Assembly (NCBI GenBank): GCA_016286165.1
Contig: JAEESE010000008.1
Coordinates: 1-64,000, forward strand
Reading direction: 5' to 3'
From: Bacteroidaceae bacterium
Lineage (GTDB): Bacteria > Bacteroidota > Bacteroidia > Bacteroidales > Bacteroidaceae
Length of the DNA: 64,000 bases
Shown here in pieces: positions 42,740 through 51,975 of this stretch (position 1 is the stretch's first letter; every line of letters starts with the position of its first letter). The notes beneath the pieces are model-generated. The model was not told the DNA's origin. It saw nothing but the letters and a program-made list of their open reading frames with translations, and did no database searches. A program made the position numbers and the translations under genes.

Positions 42740-43606
42740 CTACATAGCGAAGGCATTGAAGCCGCCATCGACGACGGCGACGGTGCCGGTGACGAAGCGC
42801 GAGGCATCGGAGATGAGGTAGTGGATGGTGCCGCAGAGCTCCTCGGGGTCGCCCATGCGCCCAAAGGGCGTCTGGCGGATAACGTCCTGCCCGCGCTGGG
42901 TGTAGGAACCGTCGGGGTTGGTGAGCAGCGAGCGGTTCTGCTCGGTGATGAAGAAGCCGGGGGCAATGGCGTTGACGCGGATGCCCTCTCCGAACTTCTT
43001 GGCGCACTCGGTGGCCATGTAGGCGGTGAAGTTGGATATGCCGGCCTTGGCGGCAGCATAGCCGCAGACGCGCGTCATGGGACGGAAGGCTGCCATGGAC
43101 GAGAAGTTGACGATGGCACCCTTGCCTTGCTGCACCATAGGCTTTAGGAACACTTGCGTGGGGATGACTGTGCCAGTGAGGTTGAGGTCGAGGACAGTCT
43201 GGAACTGGGCAGGGTCGAGGTCGAAGAAGGTCTTGTCGGGCGGAATGGTGGCACCTGGCATATTACCTCCGGCAGCGTTCAAGAGCGCGTCGATACGGCC
43301 ATAGCGGGCGAGGATGTCGTCGCAGTTCTGCTGCACCGTGGCGCGGTTGAGGACGTCGGTGACCATGAAGCAGGCTTCGCCGCCTGCGGCGAGGATGTCG
43401 GCCACGATGGCTTCGCCCACTTCCTGCTTACGACCGAGGATGACTACCTTGGCACCTTCGGCTGCCAGGTATTTGGCTATGGCGCGTCCGAGCACGCCGG
43501 TGCCGCCTGTAATGACGACTACGTGGTCCCTGATCAAAAAAAGACCCCCTCCCCGCTCCCCCAGGGGGAGAGTGGAATGTAATTGACTATCAGTATTCTT
43601 TTCCAT
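42740..43606 (-). CDS. SDR-family fructuronate/mannonate oxidoreductase (UxuB analogue)
   Basis: A short-chain dehydrogenase of 288 residues that probably reduces D-fructuronate to D-mannonate. The NAD-binding motif is VVVITGGTGVLGRAIA, the NAG-type motif is LLNAAGGN, and the catalytic Ser and YxxxK appear as NFSSMAAF and VCGYAAAKAG. The closing strand is TGTVAVVDGGFNAF. The role is inferred from its place 62 bp downstream of uxuA on the same strand and from the SDR-type mannonate oxidoreductases known in Bacteroidetes. The N-terminus is odd: between MEKNTDS and LFLIRDHVVV lies HSTLPLGERGGG, encoded by a GC-rich mini-palindrome also found in the protease gene at 5341–5372. Relatives normally start only a few residues before the first beta strand. 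Confidence 0.85.
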   Translation of the reverse strand: MEKNTDSQLHSTLPLGERGGGLFLIRDHVVVITGGTGVLGRAIAKYLAAEGAKVVILGRKQEVGEAIVADILAAGGEACFMVTDVLNRATVQQNCDDILARYGRIDALLNAAGGNMPGATIPPDKTFFDLDPAQFQTVLDLNLTGTVIPTQVFLKPMVQQGKGAIVNFSSMAAFRPMTRVCGYAAAKAGISNFTAYMATECAKKFGEGIRVNAIAPGFFITEQNRSLLTNPDGSYTQRGQDVIRQTPFGRMGDPEELCGTIHYLISDASRFVTGTVAVVDGGFNAFAM

Positions 43607-43668
43607 TGTTAGGCTTGTAATTATAATTGTTTATTGTTTCTATTCTTGACAGGTAATCACTCCCCGCC

Positions 43669-44901
43669 CTAAAGGGCATGGGGGAGGGTCTGCCCTTCGT
43701 GTTCGAGAGCAGCTATGACGCCTTGCATCTGCGCCATGGCGAACATGCGACCGAGGAAGGAGTAGCCGGCATTGTAGCCGCGCGCCTCGTCGCCAAGCAT
43801 AGTTCGGCCGTGATCGACGCGGAAGGGAAGAGTGGGTCTGCTGAAGATCTTGCACAGCTCCACCAGATCTGCACGGCCTCCGAGGTGGCTGGCTTCGGTG
43901 AAGTCGCCGTTGGGGAAGATATGGCAGGAGCGTAGGTGTACGAAATGTGTGCGAGGTGCGAACTCACGTGCCATGGCCACTACGTCGTTGTAGGCTCCTG
44001 CGGAAAGGCTGCCGGCGCAGAAGGTGAGGCCGTTGTGTGGATTGGGCACGGCACTGAGGAACCAACGGATATCCTCGGCGGTTCTTACGATGCGTGGCAG
44101 GCCGAGTATCTCGATGGGCGGATCGTCGGGGTGCACGCACATGTTGATGTTGCACTCGTCGCACACGGGCATGATGGCTTCGAGGAAATATTTCATATTG
44201 GCGCGCAGCTGTGCCTTGTCGATGCCGCGGTAAAGCTCTAGGAATTGGCGGAACTTCTCCAATGGTGCTTCGTCGTCCTCGCGGAAATTGCCGCTGACGA
44301 AGCCCTGGGTTTTGATGACGATGTTCTCGACCAACTCGTGCTCGCGCTCGGGTGTCATGGTGGCGCGCAGGGCATCCACTTCGGCCAGGATATCGCGGGG
44401 ACCTGCAGGCGCAGTGGCTTTTTCAGCGGGGAGAGGAATTTGGATGGTGGCCCATTCCTCGCGCGCGCCTGACCTCTTTAATATATAGATGTCGAAGTAG
44501 GCGAACTCGGCATAGGAGAAATAGAGGTTCGAGGAGCCGTCGGCATTGGGATGGAGGAGGTCTGTGCGAGCCCAGTCGAGCACGGGCATGAAGTTGTAGC
44601 AAACGGTGCGGATGCCCTCGGCGGCGAGGTTGCGCAGGCTCTGCTGGTAGATGTCGATTTGCTCATCGCGGTCGGGGCCGCCGTATTTGATGGTCTCGGT
44701 CACGGGCAGGCTCTCCACGACGCTCCATCGTAGGCCTGCCGCCTCGATGTATTCGCGCAGGTCGCGAATGGCCTCGCGTGTCCATACCTTGCCCAGGGGC
44801 ACATCGTGGAGTGCCGTCACTATGCCTTCGATGCCTATCTGCCGGAGCATAGCGAGCGTTATCTTGTCGTTCTTACCGAACCATCGCCAAGTCTTTTCCA
44901 T
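43669..44901 (-). CDS. uxuA: Mannonate dehydratase
   Basis: UxuA dehydrates D-mannonate to 2-keto-3-deoxy-D-gluconate in the cytoplasmic glucuronate pathway. The 410-residue protein starts MEKTWRWFGKNDKITLAMLRQ, the usual opening of the family. It carries MCVHPDDPPIEILGLPRIV (metal ligands Cys/His region), FCAGSLSAGAYNDV, HFVHLRSCHIF and DHGRTMLGD, all typical UxuA motifs. The length is normal. The SDR gene follows, and the carrier and UxaC genes of the same pathway lie at 50416 and 51976. GC-rich repeat sequence (about 43651–43695) overlaps the last codons. Confidence 0.95.
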   Translation of the reverse strand: MEKTWRWFGKNDKITLAMLRQIGIEGIVTALHDVPLGKVWTREAIRDLREYIEAAGLRWSVVESLPVTETIKYGGPDRDEQIDIYQQSLRNLAAEGIRTVCYNFMPVLDWARTDLLHPNADGSSNLYFSYAEFAYFDIYILKRSGAREEWATIQIPLPAEKATAPAGPRDILAEVDALRATMTPEREHELVENIVIKTQGFVSGNFREDDEAPLEKFRQFLELYRGIDKAQLRANMKYFLEAIMPVCDECNINMCVHPDDPPIEILGLPRIVRTAEDIRWFLSAVPNPHNGLTFCAGSLSAGAYNDVVAMAREFAPRTHFVHLRSCHIFPNGDFTEASHLGGRADLVELCKIFSRPTLPFRVDHGRTMLGDEARGYNAGYSFLGRMFAMAQMQGVIAALEHEGQTLPHAL

Positions 44902-44929
44902 GAAGAATAAAATAATGATTAATGTGGCA

Positions 44930-44937
44930 CAAAGGTA
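44930..44937 (-). promoter_or_regulatory. Probable -7 element for uxuA–SDR
   Basis: The minus strand reads TACCTTTG here, 28 bp upstream of the uxuA start. No clear -33 element is seen at the usual distance. Confidence 0.45.
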
Positions 44938-45052
44938 TGAAATTAAGTGGACGTGGAAAGTGAAAAGTGAAAATAAATTTGGCTAAACCGATAAAAATGA
45001 CGCGAAATGCAAAAAGTTTGTAAATCATTGATGGTAATTAGTAAAAAAACAA

Positions 45053-45060
45053 TATCTTTG
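45053..45060 (+). promoter_or_regulatory. Probable -7 element for the GH3–GH31–MFS genes
   Basis: TATCTTTG lies 46 bp ahead of the GH3 start codon. ATTG at 45027–45030 is a possible -33 element at 22 bp. Confidence 0.5.
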
Positions 45061-45106
45061 AACGCAAAATGAACTATTAACGCAAACCGAAAAAAAACAA
45101 GTAATC

Positions 45107-47434
45107 ATGAACTGGAAACGCAATGCAATTATGGTACAGGTGAGTTTAGCCATGCTCGCATGTGGCAACAAGCAGGAAACGGCTGCCATCCCCGCGGATG
45201 CAGGCGTCGAGGCTCAGGTAGAAGCTGCCCTCAAGAAGCTGTCGCTCGACGAAAAGATAGGTCAGATGTGTGAACTGACCATTGATGTCATCACCGACAT
45301 GAAAAGCCCTGAGTTCAAATTGAACGAGGAGGCACTGAAGAACGTTTTCGAGAAATACCATGTAGGTAGCATACTGAATGTGCCCAAGGGCGTGGCGCAG
45401 AAGCCCGAGGTGTGGAGCTCGTTGATCAGACGTCTGAACCAACTGTCGATGGAAACATGCTCGGGCGTGCCTCAGATCTACGGTGTGGATCAGATTCATG
45501 GTGCCAGCTACACGTGGGGCGCTACGCTCTTCCCGCAGGAAGTGGGGCAGGCGGCATCGTTCAACCGTGCCATACCCCGCCGCGTGAGCGAGATAGCAGC
45601 CTATGAGAGCCGTGCCTGCCTGATTCCGTGGGTGTATTCACCCGTCATGGACCTCGGGCGGCAGCCGCTGTGGAGCCGTATGTGGGAGAGCTACGGCGAG
45701 GACGTGTACCTCAACTGTGCCATGGCACGTGAGGCCGTCATCGGCTATCAGGGCGACGACCCCAACCATATCCCCGCCAACCGCGTAGCAGCCTGCCTGA
45801 AGCATTATATGGCCTACGGCGTGCCTGTGAGCGGCAAGGACCGCACGCCCTCGAGCGTCACCGAGCGTGATATGCGCGAGAAATACTTCCAACCCTTCCG
45901 CTCGGCCGTTCAGGCAGGAGCATTGTCGCTCATGGTCAACTCGAGCGTGAACAACGGTGTGCCGTTCCACGCCAACAGCAAGTACCTGACGACGTGGCTG
46001 AAGGAAGAGCTCAACTGGGACGGCATGATAGTGACCGACTGGGCTGATATTAATAACATATGCACGCGTGACCATGTGGCTGCCACGAAGAAGGACGCCA
46101 TCTGCATGGCCATCAATGCAGGTATCGACATGTCGATGGTGCCCTATGAGGTGGACTTCTGCGACATGTTGCGTGAATTGGTCGACGAAGGGCGTGTGGC
46201 CAAGAGCCGTATCGACGATGCCGTGCGCCGCATACTCCGACTGAAAGTGCGTCTGGGCATGCTGGACCAGCAGACGTGGGACAAGACGCCCGAACAGTTG
46301 GCAGCGGAATTCCCCGACTTCGCCAGCGAGGCCTTTGCCAATGAAGCCCAGCAGATGGCAGAAGAATGTATGGTGTTGCTTAAGAACGAGCAGCAGCTGC
46401 TGCCGTTGAAGGAGGGAGCACGCATTCTCGTGTGCGGTCCGAATGCCGATAACCTGCGCGGCATGAATGGCGGCTGGACCTACACTTGGCAGGGACATCA
46501 GACCAACGAGCTGGCTCCGCAGATGGGCGACTACCTCACGTTCCAGCAGGCTCTGAAGGAGCGCTTCGGCGAAGGGAACGTGCGATTTGTTGAGGGCGTG
46601 CGGTGGGATGCCGCCAACTTCAAACTCGACCAGCGTGCCGACGACTGGGGCCAACTTGCCTCGGCAGCCCGCGCAGCAGATGTAGTGGTAGCCTGTGTGG
46701 GCGAGAACTCGTACTGCGAGACGCCCGGAAATATCGACGACCTCAACCTGAGCGAGAACCAGAAAGAGATGGTAAAAACGCTGGCGCAGGCCGGTAAACC
46801 CATCGTGATGGTTCTGGCCGAAGGCCGCCCCCGCATCATCAGCGACATAGAGCCGATGAGTCAGGCCGTGGTGCACACCTTCCTGCCCAGCAACTACGGC
46901 GGCAAGGCGTTGGCACGACTGCTGGCAGGCGATGTGGACTTCAGCGGGCGTATGCCTTACACCTATCCCCGCCACACGGCAGCCCTCGTGACCTACGATT
47001 ACAAGCCGTGCGAGAATATGGGCCAGATGGACGGCAACTACAACTACGACGCCGTGATGGACGTGCAGTGGCCATTCGGCTACGGCCTGCACTATACAAC
47101 CTTTGAATACAGCAATATGAAGGTGGACAAGGAAACGTTCGGCAAGGACGATGTGCTCAGCGTGAGCATCGACGTGAAGAATACGGGCGACCGCGTGGCC
47201 AAGGAGAGTGTGCTGTTGTTCAGCAGCGATCTGGTGGCTTCGATTACGCCCGATAACCGCCGTCTGCGCGCCTTCGAGAAAGTAGAACTGCAGCCAGGAC
47301 AGATGCAGACCGTGACCTTCGAGCTGCCGGCCATGGACTTGGCCTTCGTAGATTTCAACGACCAATGGGTGCTGGAACCGGGTGACTTCCGCCTGATGAT
47401 TGCCGACCAGCACGTGATGGTGAAAGCAGAATAA
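45107..47434 (+). CDS. GH3 beta-glucosidase/xylosidase, predicted lipoprotein
   Basis: GH3 enzymes remove non-reducing beta-linked glucose or xylose with retention. A lipoprotein-like signal ends at Cys19 (LAMLACGNK). The (beta/alpha)8 domain (about 35–370) carries GVDQIHGASY, YSPVMDLGRQPLWSRMWESYGED and CLKHYMAYG, with nucleophile Asp311 in GMIVTDWADI. The alpha/beta sandwich (about 385–600) and the C-terminal FN3-like domain (about 650–770, YEYSNMKV to DFRLMI) are complete. The length of 775 is normal. GH31 starts 8 bp after the stop, so the two are co-translated neighbours. Substrate specificity cannot be read from the sequence; xylo- or gluco-oligosaccharides fit the partner enzyme. Confidence 0.93.
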   Translation: MNWKRNAIMVQVSLAMLACGNKQETAAIPADAGVEAQVEAALKKLSLDEKIGQMCELTIDVITDMKSPEFKLNEEALKNVFEKYHVGSILNVPKGVAQKPEVWSSLIRRLNQLSMETCSGVPQIYGVDQIHGASYTWGATLFPQEVGQAASFNRAIPRRVSEIAAYESRACLIPWVYSPVMDLGRQPLWSRMWESYGEDVYLNCAMAREAVIGYQGDDPNHIPANRVAACLKHYMAYGVPVSGKDRTPSSVTERDMREKYFQPFRSAVQAGALSLMVNSSVNNGVPFHANSKYLTTWLKEELNWDGMIVTDWADINNICTRDHVAATKKDAICMAINAGIDMSMVPYEVDFCDMLRELVDEGRVAKSRIDDAVRRILRLKVRLGMLDQQTWDKTPEQLAAEFPDFASEAFANEAQQMAEECMVLLKNEQQLLPLKEGARILVCGPNADNLRGMNGGWTYTWQGHQTNELAPQMGDYLTFQQALKERFGEGNVRFVEGVRWDAANFKLDQRADDWGQLASAARAADVVVACVGENSYCETPGNIDDLNLSENQKEMVKTLAQAGKPIVMVLAEGRPRIISDIEPMSQAVVHTFLPSNYGGKALARLLAGDVDFSGRMPYTYPRHTAALVTYDYKPCENMGQMDGNYNYDAVMDVQWPFGYGLHYTTFEYSNMKVDKETFGKDDVLSVSIDVKNTGDRVAKESVLLFSSDLVASITPDNRRLRAFEKVELQPGQMQTVTFELPAMDLAFVDFNDQWVLEPGDFRLMIADQHVMVKAE

Positions 47435-47442
47435 AGAACTGA

Positions 47443-50346
47443 ATGAAAAGACATCTTGCAATAGCGGCAAGCCTCGTGTTGGTGCTTGCTGCTGCCTGTT
47501 CGCCCAAGACCGGATACAGGACGGACGGACAGAGTGTGACCTTGTGGCCAAGCGTGCAAGCCGATTCCTTGCCCCGGGCAGTCCGTATCACATTGGTCGA
47601 CGATGATATCCTGCGTGTTGAGGCTTCGCCTACGACTTCTATTCCGGACAACAACAGTCTGGCCGTGCTGCCGCAGACCGCGAAGACCGATATCAGCGTC
47701 GAGGAGCGGGGCGACAGCCTGTATATCAAGGGCAAGGGCATAGCCGCTACCGCGTCGCTGAAGACGGGCGAACTGGCATTCTTTGATGCACAAGGCAAGT
47801 TGCTCACGCAAGAGCTGCAAGGCCAGGGCAAACGATTCGCTACCTTTACATCGCAGCAAGCGGTGCCTAAGCATCAGCGCACAGGAGTGACATGGCGACT
47901 GAGGCTGGACAGCCCCGATGACGAGGCCTTCTACGGATTGGGACAGCACCAGTCCGAGGAGATGAACTATAAGGGCCGCGACGAGAAACTGTTCCAGTAC
48001 AACACCAAGGTGTCGGTACCGTTTGTTGTCAGCACACGCGGCTATGGCCTGCTATGGGACAGCTACTCGCTCTGCCGCTGGGGTAATCCTCAGGAATATC
48101 GGCAACTGGCAGATGTCTTCGAACTGACGGATGCCCAAGGGCAGTCCGGTGCCCTGACAGGTACTTACACCGACCGCGAGGGCAAGGAACTGGTTCGCCG
48201 CGAGGATTCGCTCTACTTCGAGAATTCAGCCGTGATAGGCAACCTGCCGGACGATTTCAAGTTGAACGGCTCGCATGTGGTTTATGAAGGCGCTATCACG
48301 GCACCTGCATCGCAGACCTTCCGCTTCAGCCTCTATTACGCAGGCTACGTCAAGGTGTTCGTAGGCGACAGCCTCGTGGTGCCTGAACGTTGGCGCACGG
48401 CCTGGAACCCCAATACATATAAGTTTGCCTGCGCGCTGCAGGCCAACCAGCCTACGCCCCTTCGCATAGAATGGGCGCCCGACGGCGACGTGAGCTATCT
48501 GGGACTGCGCGTGGCACATCCGCAGAGCGAAGCCGAACAGCAGCAGGTGTCGGTGTGGAGCGAGATGGCCCGCAAGATGGACTATTACATAATGGCAGGT
48601 CCGACGATGGACAATGTCATTGCCAACTACCGTCAGCTGACAGGGCGTGCACCTGTGATGCCGCGTTGGAGTATGGGTTTCTGGCAGAGCCGCGAGCGCT
48701 ACAAGACTCAGGATGAGGTCGTCGGTACGCTGGCAGAGTTCCGCAGGCGCCATATCCCGATAGACAATATCGTGCAGGACTGGAACTACTGGCCCATCGA
48801 CCAGTGGGGCAGTCATCATTTCGAGGAAGAACGCTTCCCCAGCCCGCAGGCGATGCTCGACAGTGTGCATGCCATGCACGGCCGCTTCATGATTTCGGTG
48901 TGGCCTAAGTTCTATGTTGATACTGAGCATTATCGTCAGTTCGACGCGAAAGGATGGATGTACCGACAGGCCGTGGACGATGATATCCACGACTGGTTGG
49001 GATATGTAGGATCGTTCTATGATGCCTATTCCGAGCCTGCCCGCCAGCTGTTCTGGAAGCAGATAAACGACAGCCTGTATGCGCACTACAACTATGGTAT
49101 AGACGCTTGGTGGATGGACGCCTCAGAGCCTAATGTCCGCGACTGCACTCCCTTGGAATACCATAAGACCCTGTGCGGTCCCACGGCACTCGGTTCGAGC
49201 GATGAATATCTCAACGCCTACGCCCTGGTGAATGCACACGCTATTTACAACGGCCAGCGCTCAGTGCAGCCTAATAAGCGAGTGTTCCTGCTCACACGTT
49301 CAGGCTTTGCTGGCCTGCAGCGCTACAGCACCGCCACCTGGAGCGGCGATATAGGCACCCGGTGGGAGGATATGCGTGCCCAGATGTCGGCAGGTCTCAA
49401 CTACTCCATCTCGGGCATACCATTCTGGGGCATGGACCAAGGCGGCTTCTGCGTGGAACATCGCTACGAAGCAGCCCAGCAGGCTTTCGACCACACGGGC
49501 GTGGAGAATGCAGACCTCAAGGAGTGGCGTGAGCTGCAGACGCGCTGGACACAGATGGGATGTTTCATTCCTATCTACCGTACCCACGGACAGTGGCCGC
49601 TGCGCGAGGTATGGAACATAGCTCCCGAAGGGCATCCGGCCTACGAAGCTATCGTTGAGAGCCACCGTCTGCGCTACAGACTCATGCCGTATATCTATTC
49701 CATGGCGGGATGGGTGAACAACCGTGATTACACTATGCTGCGCCCCTTGGTGATGGACTATCCCGAAGATATGCGTGTGCGCGACATCTATGACCAATGG
49801 ATGTTCGGACCATCGCTGATGGCATGCCCCGTCACGGAATACGGTGCCCGCCAGCGCTCGGTATATTTGCCGCAGTCGGGGTGGTATGACCTTTATACTG
49901 GACGTTATTATACTGGCGGTGAGGCCGTAGTGGCTGATGCGCCCTACAGTCATATCCCTGTTTTCGTGAGGGCGGGGAGTATTATACCCGTAGGTCCTGA
50001 ACAGGAATGGAGCGACCAGTGTACTCCTGAGCTGATCACGCTCTACGTGTACACGGGTGCCGATGCTGAATTCACGCTCTACGAGGACGATGGCGTAAGC
50101 TACGACTACGAAGCGGGAGCGCAATCGACAATACGCTTCAGTTGGAACGAGGGGCGGCAGCAGCTGACCATTCACGACCGCGAAGGCAGTTTCCCGGGCA
50201 TGCTCGCCAATCGTCGTTTCCAAATAGTTATCGTCAACCCCGATAGCTCTACTCCCATGCTTCCATCGCCTGTGAACGGCAAGCCCATCGTTGAGTATTC
50301 GGGGAAGGAGAAAACGATTTTCGGCGAAACCGATGTTAAGAGTTAA
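47443..50346 (+). CDS. GH31 alpha-xylosidase-type enzyme with PA14 insert, predicted lipoprotein
   Basis: A lipoprotein-like signal ends at Cys19 (LAAACSPK). The N-terminal beta-sandwich (about 40–380) is interrupted by a PA14-like domain (about 235–360: GAITAPASQTFRFSLYYAG…KVFVGDSLVV). The catalytic barrel carries nucleophile Asp559 in WWMDASEPN and acid/base Asp636 in WSGDIGTRWEDM. The C-terminal beta domains end at 967. The WWMDASEP form and the PA14 insert are shared with alpha-xylosidases of Bacteroides xyloglucan loci, so removal of alpha-1,6-xylose from xyloglucan oligosaccharides is the best guess. Alpha-glucosidase activity is the alternative. With the upstream GH3 enzyme it would strip xylose and glucose alternately. 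Confidence 0.9.
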   Translation: MKRHLAIAASLVLVLAAACSPKTGYRTDGQSVTLWPSVQADSLPRAVRITLVDDDILRVEASPTTSIPDNNSLAVLPQTAKTDISVEERGDSLYIKGKGIAATASLKTGELAFFDAQGKLLTQELQGQGKRFATFTSQQAVPKHQRTGVTWRLRLDSPDDEAFYGLGQHQSEEMNYKGRDEKLFQYNTKVSVPFVVSTRGYGLLWDSYSLCRWGNPQEYRQLADVFELTDAQGQSGALTGTYTDREGKELVRREDSLYFENSAVIGNLPDDFKLNGSHVVYEGAITAPASQTFRFSLYYAGYVKVFVGDSLVVPERWRTAWNPNTYKFACALQANQPTPLRIEWAPDGDVSYLGLRVAHPQSEAEQQQVSVWSEMARKMDYYIMAGPTMDNVIANYRQLTGRAPVMPRWSMGFWQSRERYKTQDEVVGTLAEFRRRHIPIDNIVQDWNYWPIDQWGSHHFEEERFPSPQAMLDSVHAMHGRFMISVWPKFYVDTEHYRQFDAKGWMYRQAVDDDIHDWLGYVGSFYDAYSEPARQLFWKQINDSLYAHYNYGIDAWWMDASEPNVRDCTPLEYHKTLCGPTALGSSDEYLNAYALVNAHAIYNGQRSVQPNKRVFLLTRSGFAGLQRYSTATWSGDIGTRWEDMRAQMSAGLNYSISGIPFWGMDQGGFCVEHRYEAAQQAFDHTGVENADLKEWRELQTRWTQMGCFIPIYRTHGQWPLREVWNIAPEGHPAYEAIVESHRLRYRLMPYIYSMAGWVNNRDYTMLRPLVMDYPEDMRVRDIYDQWMFGPSLMACPVTEYGARQRSVYLPQSGWYDLYTGRYYTGGEAVVADAPYSHIPVFVRAGSIIPVGPEQEWSDQCTPELITLYVYTGADAEFTLYEDDGVSYDYEAGAQSTIRFSWNEGRQQLTIHDREGSFPGMLANRRFQIVIVNPDSSTPMLPSPVNGKPIVEYSGKEKTIFGETDVKS

Positions 50347-50415
50347 TAGTTAAGAATTAAGAGTTGGAACCTAACAATGTGTAATTAGTTGTATAAAAAA
50401 GAAATAATGTGAGTT

Positions 50416-51870
50416 ATGAAGAAAAGTAACTGGCGCTGGTGGCTCTGCGGCCTCCTCTTTGTCGCAACCACAGTAAACTACCTTGACCGTCAAGTCCTCT
50501 CCCTCACGTGGAAGGACTTTATCGCACCAGAGTTTCATTGGTCGAACTCTGACTACGGCAGCATCACAGCCGCCTTCTCGTTGTTCTACGCTTTTGTGAG
50601 CCTGTTCTCGGGCAAGTTCATCGACTGGGTAGGAACGAAGAAGGGCTACCTTATTGCTATCTTCGTGTGGAGCCTTGGAGCTTGTATGCACGCCTGTTGT
50701 GGTTGGCTGACAATGCACATCCACAACGTCGAGAGCATAGAGGCTTTACGCCTTGTGGAGCAGGGTAGTGGTCTGGCACTCGCCATCTCGTCCACTTCGG
50801 TGTGGCTGTTCATGGTGTGTAGGATGGTTCTTGCCATCGGCGAGAGCGGCAATTTCCCCGCCGCTATCAAGGTGACTGCCGAGTATTTCCCGAAGAAAGA
50901 TCGCGCACTAGCAACCAGTATCTTCAACTCAGGAGCCTCGGTAGGTGCTCTTGTGGCCCCCATCACAATACCTTTCCTCGCTCGCGCCTATGGTTGGGAA
51001 TGGGCCTTCGTCATCATTGGCGGCCTCGGCTTCGCCTGGATGTTTTTCTGGGTGTTCATGTACGACAAGCCTGAGGTGAGTAAGCATGTGAGCAAGGAGG
51101 AATTGGCATATATTAATCAGGATGAAGACAAACTCACCCCCGATGAATCCACTTCCGAACCCCTCCAGTCAGAGAGTGGAGAGTCTGGTTCCATCTCCAT
51201 CATCCGTTGCTTCACCCTCCGTCACACATGGTCCTATATCTGCGGAAAGTTTTTCACCGACGGTGTGTGGTGGTTTCTGTTGTTTTGGGCACCCGCCTAT
51301 TTCTCAGACCAATATGGTTATCGTTCCGACTCGGCCATGGGCGCTACTCTCATCTTCGTCATCTATCTCATAGTGACCCTTGTGAGCATCGCTGCCGGAG
51401 GCTATCTTCCCAAGTACTTTATCGAGCGGCGTGGAATGGAAGCTTATGCAGGTCGTCTGCGCGCCATGTTTATGTTTGCCTTCCTGCCCATCTTCGCCCT
51501 CTTTGCCCAACCCTTAGGTCAGCTCAGCGCTTGGTGGCCGGCCATCATCATCGGCTTGGCCGGTGCCGGTCATCAGTCGTGGAGTGCAAACCTTTATTCC
51601 ACCGTGGGCGATATGTTCCCCAAAAATGCCATAGCCACCATCACTGGTATCGGCACTATGACAGGCGGTATTGCATCTTTCGCCATCAACAAAGGCGCCG
51701 GCTGGCTCTTCGACTATAGCGAAGCCAAAGGCGCTGCCTTCCAGTTCCTTGGTTTCGAGGGAAAGGAAGCCGGCTACATGATTATCTTCTGCTATTGTGC
51801 CGTGGCTTACCTTATCGCCTGGACTTGCATGAAGACTCTCGTCCCACGCTACAAGAAGGTCGTTCTCTGA
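50416..51870 (+). CDS. MFS transporter, hexuronate (ExuT-like) type
   Basis: A 484-residue major facilitator with about 12 membrane helices. The opening WWLCGLLFVATTVNYLDRQVLS, followed by SDYGSITAAFSLFYAF and the loop GTKKGYL, is typical of the anion:cation symporter branch that includes hexuronate (ExuT) carriers. The central cytoplasmic loop (about 225–265, DESTSEPLQSESGESG) is Ser/Glu-rich and longer than usual. The surrounding uxuA, SDR and uxaC genes support uronate uptake. It lies 69 bp after GH31 on the same strand and ends at a strong bidirectional hairpin. Confidence 0.88.
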   Translation: MKKSNWRWWLCGLLFVATTVNYLDRQVLSLTWKDFIAPEFHWSNSDYGSITAAFSLFYAFVSLFSGKFIDWVGTKKGYLIAIFVWSLGACMHACCGWLTMHIHNVESIEALRLVEQGSGLALAISSTSVWLFMVCRMVLAIGESGNFPAAIKVTAEYFPKKDRALATSIFNSGASVGALVAPITIPFLARAYGWEWAFVIIGGLGFAWMFFWVFMYDKPEVSKHVSKEELAYINQDEDKLTPDESTSEPLQSESGESGSISIIRCFTLRHTWSYICGKFFTDGVWWFLLFWAPAYFSDQYGYRSDSAMGATLIFVIYLIVTLVSIAAGGYLPKYFIERRGMEAYAGRLRAMFMFAFLPIFALFAQPLGQLSAWWPAIIIGLAGAGHQSWSANLYSTVGDMFPKNAIATITGIGTMTGGIASFAINKGAGWLFDYSEAKGAAFQFLGFEGKEAGYMIIFCYCAVAYLIAWTCMKTLVPRYKKVVL

Positions 51871-51893
51871 CAACCGACATGTTCCTGATATAG

Positions 51894-51933
51894 AAGAAGC
51901 CTTCGGTGCTGAAGATTGCACCGAAGGCTTCTT
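51894..51933. terminator. Bidirectional terminator between the MFS gene and uxaC
   Basis: AAGAAGCCTTCGGTGC (51894–51909) and GCACCGAAGGCTTCTT (51918–51933) form a perfect 16-bp stem with an 8-base loop. It sits between two convergent genes, 23 bp after one stop codon and 42 bp before the other. Confidence 0.8.
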
Positions 51934-51975
51934 GCATTTGAGGCTTCGTATTGATTGGAATAATCCGTTGTTCCC

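Noticed and set aside
51118..51200. In-frame repeat insertion in the central loop of the MFS transporter
   Set aside because: The Ser/Glu-rich loop has some CCCCTCC-like DNA, but such loops vary in this family and no palindrome is present.
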